A DNA stretch of 64,000 nt from Corallococcus coralloides DSM 2259. GTDB taxonomy: Bacteria; Myxococcota; Myxococcia; Myxococcales; Myxococcaceae. The stretch's first letter is position 1, and every line of letters begins with the position of its first letter. The stretch is taken from positions 8,530,328-8,594,327 of the forward strand of contig NC_017030.1 of assembly GCF_000255295.1 (NCBI RefSeq). The letters are read 5' to 3'. This document shows positions 52,187 to 61,008 of this stretch, in pieces. The notes below the pieces were generated by a model that searched no databases, was not told where the DNA came from, and saw only the letters and a program-made list of their open reading frames with translations. A program made the translations under genes and the position numbers.

Positions 52187-52999
52187 ATGCCCCTGCAGGT
52201 GCTCACGCAGTTCAATGCGTTCCCCCTCGATGCCCAGAAAGCCTTCCTCGCCGCGGTGGAGGTCTGGTCGGAGACGCTCGACTCGACCGTCCCCGTCCGC
52301 ATCAATGCCTTCTTCGGCACCCCGCTCCAGGGCCTCAATGGCCTGTGCATCCCCAACGCGGTCCAGGACACCCAGTTCCTGGCGCGGGATACCTGGTATG
52401 CCAGCGCCCTGGCCGACAAGCTCCGGAACAAGGACCTGCAGGAGGGCCAGCCCGACCTGGAGATCCACTTCGCGAAGGACGACTGGAACCTCGACCTCGA
52501 CCTGGAGCCCCGGTCCGGGCAGAGCGACCTCATGACCGTGGCGCTCCATGAGCTGTGCCATGGGTTGGGCTTCGTCACCCTGTTCGCGGAGGACGCCACG
52601 AACACCCAGGGCTCCTGCGGCAACACCGCGCTCATCCAGAAGGCGCTGCCGGGCCTGCCGCTGACGTTCAAGCTGCCGGACTTCAACTCCAGGCCGGGCC
52701 TCTGTGACAGGCAACTTCAGAACGACCAGGGCCAGGCGCTCACCGACACCACCCTCTTCGCCAACCCCTCCGAGGCCCTGGCCACCCAGCTCACCAGCGG
52801 GGCCGTCTTCTTCGAGGGGCCCAGCCAACTCCATTACAAGTTCTACGCCCCGAAGCCCTTCGCCTTCGCGACGAGCCTGATGCACTTCGACCCCGCCGAG
52901 CAGCCCGACTCGCTCATGGCCCCGTCGGTGGGGAAGGAGGAGACGATTCATCAGCCGGACGAGGCGTCGGTCAACATCCTGAAGGACCTCGGCTGGTAG
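52187..52999 (+). CDS. Matrixin-like zinc protease-fold protein
   Basis: A 270-residue protein with HELCHGLGF, giving H121, E122 and H125 of an HExxH zinc site. The third ligand expected ten residues on is replaced (T131), as in several HExxHxxGF hypothetical proteases. SLMHFDP and SLMAPSV could supply a Met-turn. No signal peptide is obvious (MPLQVLTQFNAFPLD). Cysteine pair GLCIPN and GSCGN. It follows the sigma-like gene closely and is probably co-transcribed. Substrate unknown. Confidence 0.72.
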   Translation: MPLQVLTQFNAFPLDAQKAFLAAVEVWSETLDSTVPVRINAFFGTPLQGLNGLCIPNAVQDTQFLARDTWYASALADKLRNKDLQEGQPDLEIHFAKDDWNLDLDLEPRSGQSDLMTVALHELCHGLGFVTLFAEDATNTQGSCGNTALIQKALPGLPLTFKLPDFNSRPGLCDRQLQNDQGQALTDTTLFANPSEALATQLTSGAVFFEGPSQLHYKFYAPKPFAFATSLMHFDPAEQPDSLMAPSVGKEETIHQPDEASVNILKDLGW

Positions 53000-53025
53000 G
53001 CGGCCGTGGGCGGCCGGGCGGCCCG

Positions 53026-54450
53026 CTACCGCGCCCGCGCCGCCCCCTTCACCCGCAGCCGCTCCACCTCCGCCACGTCACACGGGTGCCACCAGGCGCC
53101 GGAGGCGTGTTTGGGGCTGACGTTGTCCGGGTGGATGAGGGCCACGTACTGGTCCAGGTGGCCGTGGGCGACCACCTCCTTGCGGAGGGGACTCCAGAGG
53201 AAGCGCACGTCCTCTCCCTGGCTCGTGTCCGGGAAGGGGCCGCGCTCCCAGAGCGCGCGCGTGTAGCACAGCGTGCCGCCATGCACCCAGGGCCTGCCCC
53301 CGCGCGGGTGCTCGAAGCGGAAGGCCCGCGCGCGTGCCGTGTCCAGGAAGTACACCCGGTCCAGCCCGCACGCATCCGCTCCTGCCCGCGTGAGCGCCTC
53401 CACCTGGGCCGCCACCCACCCCGGGGCGTACCAGTCATCGTCGTCCAGATGGACGATGAGCTCGCCCTTCGCCTGCTCACAGGCCAGGTTGCGCTTGGCG
53501 CCAATGGAGGCCGGTGCCTTCAGGTGGCGGTAGTGGATGCGCTCGTCCCGAGGCACCAGGTCGCCCACCGGATCGCTCCCATCATCCAGGATGAGCAGCT
53601 CCAGGTCCGGGTACGTCTGCCAGCGGAAGTAGCGCAGCGCCCGGGGGAGGAACCGCCTCCGGTTCCGCGTGGGCATGATGCACGAGACGAGCGGCCGGGG
53701 CCCGGGCCCTCCCGGCGGCGCGCGTCCCGGACGCTCAGGCTGGAAGTCCGCGGGGAAGCTCGCGGGCGCGGGCACCACCCGCCAGCCCGAGGCATCAAGG
53801 AACTGGCCCGGGCTGAAGCGCCAGGTGTTGCGGCCATGGCGCACGTAGACGAAGACATCCCGTGCGCTGAGCCGGGCGAGCCGGGCGCCGCGGCGCCGCA
53901 TGGCGGCCACCAGGAAGCCCGCGTCCTCGCGCAGGCTCATCGGCGGGTACCGCACGTCATCGCCCCACAGCTCGCGGCGGAACACGAGCGTTCCTCCCAC
54001 CACGTCCTCCGCGAACATGCGCGCGTGCAGCCGCGGGCTGCACTCCCAGAAGGTCCACGTCTCCACCTCCAGGGAGAGGCAGTCGCGCAGCGCGCAGATG
54101 TCCGCCTCGCCCCTGAGCAGGGGCGCGACCTGACGCGACAGCCGGTCTCGCGAGTACCAGTCGTCGTCGTCCCACTGCGCCACCAGCTCGCCCCGGGCCA
54201 GGTGCGTGCCGGCGTTGCGTTTGTCCCCGATGCTCGTCCCAGGATCCACGCGGCACAGGTGGAGGTCGGGAATCGCGGGCAGCGGCACCGGCAGGTCCGA
54301 GTCCTGCTCGTAGACGATGACGAGCTCCCGGTTCGGGTAGTCCTGCTCCTGGTAGTAGCGCAGCGCGCGCCGGACGTCCTCCGCGCGCCGCGCCGTCACC
54401 ATCACACAGCTGACCCGGGGGAGGCCCTCGAGTGCTTCACCTGAAGGCAT
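53026..54450 (-). CDS. Tandem-domain GT2 family glycosyltransferase
   Basis: A 474-residue protein with two GT-A domains. The first starts PRVSCVMVTARRAEDV and has WDDDDWY; the second starts LVSCIMPTRNRRRFLPRAL and has LDDDDWYAPGWV. The acidic clusters bind the nucleotide-sugar metal ion. Both halves show GTLVFRREL or GTLCYTRAL at the acceptor side. It is the last gene of the minus-strand operon with the collar protein (14-bp overlap). It probably glycosylates one of the operon's structural proteins or a surface glycan. Confidence 0.85.
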   Translation of the reverse strand: MPSGEALEGLPRVSCVMVTARRAEDVRRALRYYQEQDYPNRELVIVYEQDSDLPVPLPAIPDLHLCRVDPGTSIGDKRNAGTHLARGELVAQWDDDDWYSRDRLSRQVAPLLRGEADICALRDCLSLEVETWTFWECSPRLHARMFAEDVVGGTLVFRRELWGDDVRYPPMSLREDAGFLVAAMRRRGARLARLSARDVFVYVRHGRNTWRFSPGQFLDASGWRVVPAPASFPADFQPERPGRAPPGGPGPRPLVSCIMPTRNRRRFLPRALRYFRWQTYPDLELLILDDGSDPVGDLVPRDERIHYRHLKAPASIGAKRNLACEQAKGELIVHLDDDDWYAPGWVAAQVEALTRAGADACGLDRVYFLDTARARAFRFEHPRGGRPWVHGGTLCYTRALWERGPFPDTSQGEDVRFLWSPLRKEVVAHGHLDQYVALIHPDNVSPKHASGAWWHPCDVAEVERLRVKGAARAR

Positions 54451-55108
54451 GGGGCACCCCGGGGACCGCTCCGGCCAGGCCCGGGGCGATGGCGCGGCGG
54501 GCCTTGATGAGGAAGTAGACGTAGACGTTCACGGGGCGCGTCTCGGTGGGAGACGTCTTCAGCGGTGCCGTCCCCTTCGGGTCGTCGATCACGGCCGACG
54601 TCTGGCCAGTCAGCGTCACCGACGAGCCCGCCTCCGTCCCCTGCTGCGAAGGCGTGGCGAACGCGGAGGCCTGCGTCAGCTGGTGCTCGTGCAGCTGCAG
54701 GGCATGGGGTTGCAAGGAGCCGACCTCCGCCTTGGCGGTCCCGCTCACCATCGTGCGCTGGGATTGGTCCTTGTCCACCTGGCCCTTCGCGTCCACGCCG
54801 CGCAGGAAGACGCCCTGCAGGTCCGGAAGCAGGAACGTGTCCCCGTCTTCCGTGGGCGAGTAGCGATGGCCGATGGCCGCGAACAGCTCCGGGTACTCGC
54901 CCTTCGCCAGCGGGCGGCCGTCGCACACCAGCCACCCCTCCAGCTCCGCAGGCGTCGCGTGCTGGCTGTCCGAGCCCCGGCCCGCCACCTCACCGGCGAA
55001 GGCCACCAGGCTGCCCACCGGGGGCTCGCCGGTGAGCGGACCTCCCGGAGCGAAGGGCGCGAAGGGCGCGAAAGGAAGGGGGGGCGCTCCGGGGAAGCAG
55101 GGCCTCAT
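54437..55108 (-). CDS. Phage tail-collar-domain protein
   Basis: A 223-residue protein with the tail-collar signature GWLVCDGRPLAKGEYPELFAAIGHRYSPT followed by FLLPDLQGVFLRGVD, and a C-terminal NVYVYFLIKARRAIAPG strand as in tail fibres. The N-terminal 35 residues are Pro/Phe/Gly rich. Start ATG 55108 overlaps the 973-residue protein's stop as ATGA. In phage-derived or contractile structures the collar domain sits at the receptor-binding tip. No other phage tail genes are present, so this is a domesticated module. Confidence 0.82.
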   Translation of the reverse strand: MRPCFPGAPPLPFAPFAPFAPGGPLTGEPPVGSLVAFAGEVAGRGSDSQHATPAELEGWLVCDGRPLAKGEYPELFAAIGHRYSPTEDGDTFLLPDLQGVFLRGVDAKGQVDKDQSQRTMVSGTAKAEVGSLQPHALQLHEHQLTQASAFATPSQQGTEAGSSVTLTGQTSAVIDDPKGTAPLKTSPTETRPVNVYVYFLIKARRAIAPGLAGAVPGVPHAFR

Positions 55109-58026
55109 GACGCGTCCTCCACACCGACGCCCAGGGGGCCCGCCGCCGCCTCGGGGAAGCACAGCGCTTCAAGGTCGCCGCTGCCCTCTTGCAGCACGGA
55201 GAGGGAGGTGGGCACGAGCACCTCCCAGGGCGCGCTGACCACCCGCTCCACGGGCGGGCTGTCGCCCAGCTTCTTCAGCTCGAGCGCCAGCGCGACGTGG
55301 TCCTCGTGCACGGCCGTCCACGCGGCCGGCCCGTTCCACAGCATCCCCGAGGCCAGGAAGTACAGCACCGCCAGGACCTCGTCGGGCCGCACGGGCAGCA
55401 GGAGCTGTGCGTACGAGGCCTCGAGGAACTCCTGGAAGCCCTCCTCGCCGGTGGCAGGGCGTGGCGCCGCGCGTCCTCCCGAGGCGTCCTGCTCTCCCTG
55501 GAGGAAGCTGTAGCTCAGCTCGTTCCACTCGAAGGCCCGCGTGAAGAACCGCAGGTAGCGCGGGCGCGCCACCTCCCACGGCCCGGGCCCCCACGAGGGC
55601 GGCGAGGCGAGGCCGGGCCCCAGGTGCTCGCGCAGCGCCTGGAACAGCAGCTCCGTCGTCCCGCTCCGCAGCTGCCGGCGGATGACGGCGCGCGGGTTGA
55701 GCCGGGGCTGGGGGGCCTCCGCCGTCTCACCGCCCCCGGGTGGAGCCTCGTACGCCTGACGCTGCGCCGCGTACACGCGCTGGATGCACTGGTACGTGCG
55801 CAGCTGCCAGTCCTCCATCAGGCGCGCGCTCGGGACCGTCTGCACGTCCACGGTGAGCTGGACGGGCTCCAGCTGCACGGGGGGAGAGGCGAAGGGTCCT
55901 GACGTCTGGAGCACCACCTGCACCGTCCCTTCCTCCGCCTGCATCGGGAGGCAGGTGATGCCGGTGGCCTGCACGTCCAGGTTCACGGGCGTGCGCCCGG
56001 CGAGGCCCGCGATGAGGAGCGAGCCCTGCCCTGGCAGCAGCACGTAGCCGATGCGCACGGACTCGGCGGCGTGGCCCTCGGGCAGCTCCAGCTCCAGGGA
56101 CACGCCGGAGCGCGCGATGCCGGAGACGCGGCGCGGGGCCGGAGGCAGCTCCAGTTCGGGGCTCGGGTAGCGCGCCGAGAGCATGGCGAAGCTCCCGGCG
56201 TGGATGTCCTCATACGAATCGAAGCCGATCGCCGAGGGAGGCACCGGCGGACGGGACGCGTCCGGCAGGTCCTGCTCCGCGGCCAGGTAGCGCGCGGCGG
56301 GCGCGGGCAGCAGCACCTCCAGCACCAGCCGGTTGCCGTAGTTGACGACGCAGGCGCGGTACACCTCATTGAGCCAGCGGTAGAGCCCCCTGCGTCCCTC
56401 CGTCCCTCCCGTGTTGTCCAGCACGCTCACGGTGGACTCCTCCCACTCGCGCAGGGTGGAGGCGCTGCGCAGCTCCGACACGCTGTGCGCCACCTGATCC
56501 ACCACCCGCTCCAGCACGTCGCGCGCGAACTGGCTGCCGTCCTCCTTCGTGGGCCCGTCGGGCTGGGTGCGCCAGGTCCACCCGCCGTTGAGCGTCACCG
56601 TCGTGGGCGGGCCGTACGCCGTGCTGAAGTCCTTGTAGTCGAAGGAGGAGAGGTTGGCGGCGACGGTCGTGGCCATCGACTCCGTCAGCGACGTGCTGCC
56701 GGAGCGTGCCTCTCGCGCGTTGCGCGTGTCGGTCACCTCCACGCGCTCGGTGCTCTGCTGGGTGCGGCTGGCCTTGCGGCGCGTGGTCTGCCGCCGCTCG
56801 CCCGCCATGACGCTCTCCACGTGGGCCAGCTCTCCCAGCGCATACCCCACCAGCCGCCGTCTCACCATCTGCAGCTCGCCAATGGCATACGGGAGGATCC
56901 ACCCGTCCTCCCGGGGAGGGCTGGACGGGGGAGAGCCCCCGCTGGGAGGCAGGGGGAAGACCGTGGCGGGCAGCACGACCGTGGCGTGCGCCAGGGCGCG
57001 GAGGTCCTCCAGCGTGGGCGGCGACTCCGTGGGCGTGACGAGCCAGCGCAGCAGGTGATCCACCACCATCAGCCGCGCCAGCGCCTCCCGGGTGGAGGGG
57101 CTGAAGCCCAGGGAGATGACGAGCGCGCAGTAGCTCTGCCAGACGCGCTGCCGCAGCAGCAGGGCCTCCGGCGAGTCCAGCCACTCCCGCGCCTTCTCGG
57201 CCCCCACCCCCAGACACCGCCAGACCTCGCCCAGCAGCTCCTCGGGCGTCGTGCCCCGGTGCTCCCGGAGGCACCGCTCGACGGCGGGGTAGGAAGCCAT
57301 GAGGCCGGTGAGCCCGTGCGGGGGCTGGAGGTAGGGCGCGTCCCCCCCGGCGTCCTCCACGTATCTGACGGCGCGCCGCTCCATCTGCTCCCGCGCGTCC
57401 GGCATCCCGCCGGCCCGCAGCGACACCAGGTCCTTGAAGAAGGCGCCGCCCAGATCCTCCCCGGTGCCGCGCGCGAAATGGAGCGCCACCGCGTCGGGGG
57501 GCGGCTCGGGCCAGATGCGCATGAAGAGGTACGGGAAGAGGTCGCTGTCCCGGCTGGCAGGCTTGATGAGGGGAGGCCCGGCGGCGCCCGGCTCCGGCCT
57601 GGGGGGCCTGGGTGGGGAGGGCGGACAGGGCGCGGGGGGAAGCGGCGGCTCGGGCTCGCTCCGGCCCGCGGAGACGGGCACCAGGTTTCCCCCGAACCGC
57701 TGCATGAGGGGGGGAATGCCGAAATCGAGCATCGGCGTGAACACCCGCAGCGATCCGTCGTCGCCGTCCTCCAATGACAGCTTCCCCGTGATGAGGAATC
57801 CCTTCGACAGCACCAGCTCGAGCTTGGCGCTCCCGAAGGGATGGAGCTCCTCGTTCTCCCAGAGGAACTCTGGATCCCAGGAGAGCTTGACGCGCACGCT
57901 CCAGCAGGCGAGCACCGACTGCCTGTCCACCATGAAGCCGAAGTGGAGCGAGAGGGTGCCTCCCGGGAAATCGCCCCGCGCATTGACAAGGTGCTGCCAG
58001 GTCTCCTTCAGCACTTTGAAGCTCAT
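55105..58026 (-). CDS. Large uncharacterised protein of the collar operon
   Basis: A 973-residue protein without signal peptide that I do not recognise. It has an N-terminal beta-rich part (MSFKVLKETWQHLVNARGDFPGG), a Pro-rich linker near residue 140, a helical region with TTRRKASRTQQSTERVEVTD, a beta region AANLSSFDYKDFSTAYGPP, then YRWLNEVYRACVVNYGNRLVLEVLLPAPAARYL. Start ATG 58026 follows GGGAGAG; a longer frame to 58110 is not used. Position between the 207-residue protein and the collar protein suggests a structural component of one assembly. Confidence 0.65.
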   Translation of the reverse strand: MSFKVLKETWQHLVNARGDFPGGTLSLHFGFMVDRQSVLACWSVRVKLSWDPEFLWENEELHPFGSAKLELVLSKGFLITGKLSLEDGDDGSLRVFTPMLDFGIPPLMQRFGGNLVPVSAGRSEPEPPLPPAPCPPSPPRPPRPEPGAAGPPLIKPASRDSDLFPYLFMRIWPEPPPDAVALHFARGTGEDLGGAFFKDLVSLRAGGMPDAREQMERRAVRYVEDAGGDAPYLQPPHGLTGLMASYPAVERCLREHRGTTPEELLGEVWRCLGVGAEKAREWLDSPEALLLRQRVWQSYCALVISLGFSPSTREALARLMVVDHLLRWLVTPTESPPTLEDLRALAHATVVLPATVFPLPPSGGSPPSSPPREDGWILPYAIGELQMVRRRLVGYALGELAHVESVMAGERRQTTRRKASRTQQSTERVEVTDTRNAREARSGSTSLTESMATTVAANLSSFDYKDFSTAYGPPTTVTLNGGWTWRTQPDGPTKEDGSQFARDVLERVVDQVAHSVSELRSASTLREWEESTVSVLDNTGGTEGRRGLYRWLNEVYRACVVNYGNRLVLEVLLPAPAARYLAAEQDLPDASRPPVPPSAIGFDSYEDIHAGSFAMLSARYPSPELELPPAPRRVSGIARSGVSLELELPEGHAAESVRIGYVLLPGQGSLLIAGLAGRTPVNLDVQATGITCLPMQAEEGTVQVVLQTSGPFASPPVQLEPVQLTVDVQTVPSARLMEDWQLRTYQCIQRVYAAQRQAYEAPPGGGETAEAPQPRLNPRAVIRRQLRSGTTELLFQALREHLGPGLASPPSWGPGPWEVARPRYLRFFTRAFEWNELSYSFLQGEQDASGGRAAPRPATGEEGFQEFLEASYAQLLLPVRPDEVLAVLYFLASGMLWNGPAAWTAVHEDHVALALELKKLGDSPPVERVVSAPWEVLVPTSLSVLQEGSGDLEALCFPEAAAGPLGVGVEDAS

Positions 58027-58134
58027 GCACGTCTCTCCCCATGAAGGCGCCACGCACGACGACCCGGGCCAGGAGACGCGCTGGGGACGGGCCGTGTGCG
58101 CACCGCCCACCGCGCCTCCCGGCTGCTGCTGGCA

Positions 58135-58758
58135 TCAGCCCTGACGCACGTTGCGCAGGCTGAAGCTGAAGGGCTGCGACGAGACGCCCGGCCCGCCGCC
58201 CTTCATCACGATCTCCGCGCTGGAGATGCCCAGCAGGGACAGCTCCGTGTTGATGTCGGAGATGATGGCCGAGTCGAGGATCTGCCCCTCCTGCACCTGC
58301 GACACCACGCCGATGAAGATGGACGGCTTGAACTTGAACACCGCCTTCTGGCCGGGAGCCACCGTCGTCTTGCTCGCCAGCAGCTTGCCGTCGCGGATGC
58401 AGTTGACGTTGACGGCCCCCTGCGCCCGGTCATTGCGCACCTGCACCTCCTCGTTGGAGACGCTGCCGCCCACGCGCTGGAGCTGGTCGCCGCTGCCCTG
58501 GCGCGACACGCCCCAGAGGTCCCCGGGGGACACACCCGTCGTCGGCGACTTGTTCCCGTACGAGTCGCTGACGTTCACCTCCAGGTCGTAGCTGTACGTG
58601 AAGTCGTTGGACCAGTTCTGGCCCAGGTCCGTGAAGACACGCCACGCCACCGCGATCTCGTTGAAGTCGGTGCTGACGTTCTTCTGGAAGATGCAGATGC
58701 TGGAGTTGTTGCTGTCGTTCGACTCATTGACGATCGTGAGGTTGATGATCTTGCCCAT
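58135..58758 (-). CDS. First gene of the sigma-54 operon, unknown 207-residue protein
   Basis: A 207-residue soluble protein beginning MGKIINLTIVNESNDSNN, ATG 58758 with AAGGAAG upstream. It has NSSICIFQKNVSTDF, a WRVFTDLGQNWSNDFTYSYDLEVNVSD beta stretch and many Gly/Ser/Asn residues, like a self-assembling structural or secreted protein. A GG-N10-GC promoter lies 60 bp upstream. It has no homology I can name. The leading position and strong ribosome site suggest high expression. Confidence 0.7.
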   Translation of the reverse strand: MGKIINLTIVNESNDSNNSSICIFQKNVSTDFNEIAVAWRVFTDLGQNWSNDFTYSYDLEVNVSDSYGNKSPTTGVSPGDLWGVSRQGSGDQLQRVGGSVSNEEVQVRNDRAQGAVNVNCIRDGKLLASKTTVAPGQKAVFKFKPSIFIGVVSQVQEGQILDSAIISDINTELSLLGISSAEIVMKGGGPGVSSQPFSFSLRNVRQG

Positions 58759-58818
58759 GGACGTGCTTCCTTTCGGGATTGGGGTGTCGCTCCAGGTCGT
58801 CGCGACGAAGTGTTCATT

Positions 58819-58836
58819 AGCAACACCCATGCCGCC
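58819..58836 (-). promoter_or_regulatory. Sigma-54 (-24/-12) promoter
   Basis: The minus strand reads GGCGGCATGGGTGTTGCTAA. GG at 58833-58832 and GC at 58821-58820 are separated by exactly 10 bases, with the TTGCT -12 element and GGCAT-G -24 element close to the consensus TGGCACG-N4-TTGCW. The start of transcription is expected near 58808, about 50 bases before the ATG. The gene just upstream encodes a sigma-54 activator. Confidence 0.8.
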
Positions 58837-58949
58837 GGGGCGGGCTTGCATGTCTGTCCTTGGGAGGAATGCCCGGGAAGGGTGGTTCCATTGTCCGAGG
58901 AGCGGCCCTGCGCGCGTCCGCAGTGACGCGGGCGCGCCAGCGGTGACGC

Positions 58950-60128
58950 TCACGAGGGGATGCGCGGCGTGTGGGTCTTGAAACCCGGCTCCGGCTTCTC
59001 CGGGGAGCGCGGGGCGGCGCCGACGGCGGACTCAAGCCGGGCCACCTTGTCCAGCTCGCGCCGGTACTCGCGCTGGTGGTTGCGGCTGCGCACCACCGCA
59101 TCTCCGCCGAGCAGCCGGAACACCTCTCGCACGTCTCCCAGCCGGCGCTGCCCCGCCTCCAGCACCAGCCCCGTCAGCGCCTCGGCATGCTCCAACCCCA
59201 GGCCCGACTCCCCCTCCTTGCGTGAGAGCGCATGCTCGATGAAGGCCTCGGCCGCGTGGCGCAGGCTCTCCAGGAGCGGCGGCGCCACGGCCTCTTGCTG
59301 CTCGTCCTGTTCGAAGGCCAGCGCCTGCTCCACCTGCGCACGCCCCACGCACACCCCGGGCAGGGGGGAGCCCATGAGCGCGAGCGCGTAGCAGCGCCTC
59401 ACCACGTTATCGAGCTGGCGAAGGTTGCCGGGCCACGAGGCGCGCAGGAGCACCGGCTCCGCCTCGGGCGTGAACGACGCGGTGCCCTCGCCCTGGCACT
59501 CCTGGTGGCGCCGCTCCAGCATGTAACGCGCCCAGGGGAGCAGCTCGTCCCGCCGCTCCCGCAGCCCGGGCAGGCGGATGGGCAGCACGTGGATCCGGAA
59601 GAAGAGATCCTCGCGGAAGCGCCTCGCCGCCACCGCCGCCTTCAGGTCGGCGTTGGTCGCCACGACGAAGCGCACGTCCGCCGTGCGCTGGCGGCCCGCG
59701 TCTCCCAGGACGCGGTACTGGTGCGTCTCCATCAGTTGAAGCAGGCCCGCCTGGGCCCGCAGCGAGAGCTTGTCGATTTCATCGATGAACAGCGTCCCGC
59801 CCTGGCTGCGCGCCACGCAGCCCTCCTGATCCTGCACCGCGCCCGTGAAGGCGCCCTTCTTCCAGCCGAAGAGCTCCGCCATCTGCATCTCCTCTGGCAC
59901 GCTGAGCAGGTCCACCACCTGGAAGGGACCGCGGCAGCGCGGTGAGCGCCCATGGCACCACGCCGCCAGGCGCGACTTGCCCGAGCCGCTCGGCCCTGAG
60001 AGCAGCAGGGTCTCATCCTGCCGCGCGAAGACTTCGAGCAGGTCCATCCAGGGCCGCCGTCTGTCTCCGCGAACGGGCAGCGGCGAGCCCTCGCTGGGGG
60101 CTTCGTCAGACATCCCACGCTGCGACAT
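58950..60128 (-). CDS. Sigma-54-dependent activator (no sensor domain)
   Basis: A 392-residue AAA+ bacterial enhancer-binding protein. Walker A GPSGSGKS near residue 40, the sigma-54 contact loop in ELFGWKKGAFTGAV, Walker B GGTLFIDEID, and R-finger RFREDLFFRIHVLPIRLPGLRERRDEL are intact. No receiver, FHA, GAF or PAS domain precedes the AAA+ module. The C-terminal 130 residues are helical; a Fis-type helix-turn-helix is not obvious, so DNA binding may be weak or different. ATG 60128 follows GGAGG. It probably turns on the operon starting at 58758. Confidence 0.88.
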   Translation of the reverse strand: MSQRGMSDEAPSEGSPLPVRGDRRRPWMDLLEVFARQDETLLLSGPSGSGKSRLAAWCHGRSPRCRGPFQVVDLLSVPEEMQMAELFGWKKGAFTGAVQDQEGCVARSQGGTLFIDEIDKLSLRAQAGLLQLMETHQYRVLGDAGRQRTADVRFVVATNADLKAAVAARRFREDLFFRIHVLPIRLPGLRERRDELLPWARYMLERRHQECQGEGTASFTPEAEPVLLRASWPGNLRQLDNVVRRCYALALMGSPLPGVCVGRAQVEQALAFEQDEQQEAVAPPLLESLRHAAEAFIEHALSRKEGESGLGLEHAEALTGLVLEAGQRRLGDVREVFRLLGGDAVVRSRNHQREYRRELDKVARLESAVGAAPRSPEKPEPGFKTHTPRIPS

Positions 60129-60456
60129 GCCCTGCCTCCGTCCCAGCCCCAAGGCGCATGGCGAGACCGCGCGCGGCTCGAACCCAGGCTCCACTTGTCT
60201 TGATCGATGTCTGCATTTGATTGAGAGCCGGCTGCCCCCCGGGCTCGACTGAGCGGCAATGCACATCATGATGAACCCCTCCGACACCGGGGCAAGGTGG
60301 GTGTGCCTCCCCCATGACAGTGCTGGGGGCATGGCTTGACAGGGGTGCCGCGGACTCACCCGGACGCCGGAAATGCATTCACAAACAAGGGCGGCCCGGC
60401 GTCCTCAGGGCAGCACGGTCACACCGCTACCGCGCTCTCTACCTAGGACGTCTTCC
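60129..60456. other. Divergent intergenic region
   Basis: About 330 bp between the sigma-54 activator and the first GIY-YIG gene. It holds no convincing gene. A CTAG lies at its right end inside the start of the 566-bp repeat. I could not find a second GG-N10-GC promoter here. Confidence 0.4.
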
Positions 60457-61008
60457 ATGCCCGTCATCACGCTGACCTGGAACGCAGGCATCTTCACGCC
60501 ACAGGATGCAACGCCTTACGTCAATCATGGCCACATCTACGCGCTGCAACTCCGTGATGGAAACAACAACCTCATCTCGAATGGCCCGGGCCTCTACATC
60601 ATCGAGAACAACGCCAACGTGATCTACGCGGGTGAGTCCTCGAACATTCGCAACCGCTTCAACAACCGGGGGGATACGCTGCGGGAGTTCGGGCTCCAGC
60701 CGACGGTGGCGCTCGCGAACCACACCGTTCGCTATGCCACCACCAACCCCGTGGGCAGGCGCGAGCTGGCGGAGACCTGGCTCATCCGCATCCTCTACCT
60801 GCGGGATCAGGCCCTGGCGCAGCAATTTCTCCAGAACGTGGAGAAGACCGGGTCCTTCAATGCGCCAGGCGATGGCTTGACCATCAACAATGTGGGCACC
60901 CGGCCCGCCTACCTCAACGCCCAGTACGTCTATAACGCGGGCGCGCAGATTTGAGCGAAGCCGCCCTGGCTCCGGGGCGACCTGCACCTGGTTTCGGCCG
61001 GCGCGCCT
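60443..61008 (+). repeat. 566-bp direct repeat, copy 1
   Basis: Starts at CTAGGA just before the first GIY-YIG gene and ends about 54 bp after its stop. It matches 61714-62279 (offset 1271) with only some 20 mismatches. Differences are concentrated in the active-site codons. Copy 1 carries the intact-looking motif. Confidence 0.92.
60457..60954 (+). CDS. GIY-YIG-fold nuclease-like protein, copy 1
   Basis: A 165-residue protein. GLYIIENNANVIYAGESSNIRNRF corresponds to GIY-YIG: GLY near residue 42, YAG 11 residues on, and the N-x-R-x-R arginine; a glutamate in LAETWLIRILYL fits the catalytic glutamate of the family. No signal peptide or DNA-binding extra domain is seen, so it could be a small toxin, a mobile-element nuclease or an effector. 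A flanking IS remnant and an almost identical second gene lie downstream. ATG 60457 follows AGGA. The motif strings quoted here are split: GLYIIENNANV and IYAGESSNIRNRF. Confidence 0.78.
   Translation: MPVITLTWNAGIFTPQDATPYVNHGHIYALQLRDGNNNLISNGPGLYIIENNANVIYAGESSNIRNRFNNRGDTLREFGLQPTVALANHTVRYATTNPVGRRELAETWLIRILYLRDQALAQQFLQNVEKTGSFNAPGDGLTINNVGTRPAYLNAQYVYNAGAQI

Noticed and set aside
54437..55108. Tail-collar protein as sign of a prophage
   Set aside because: It lies in a sigma-54 operon with a glycosyltransferase and an unknown protein; no integrase, capsid, terminase or other tail genes are present.
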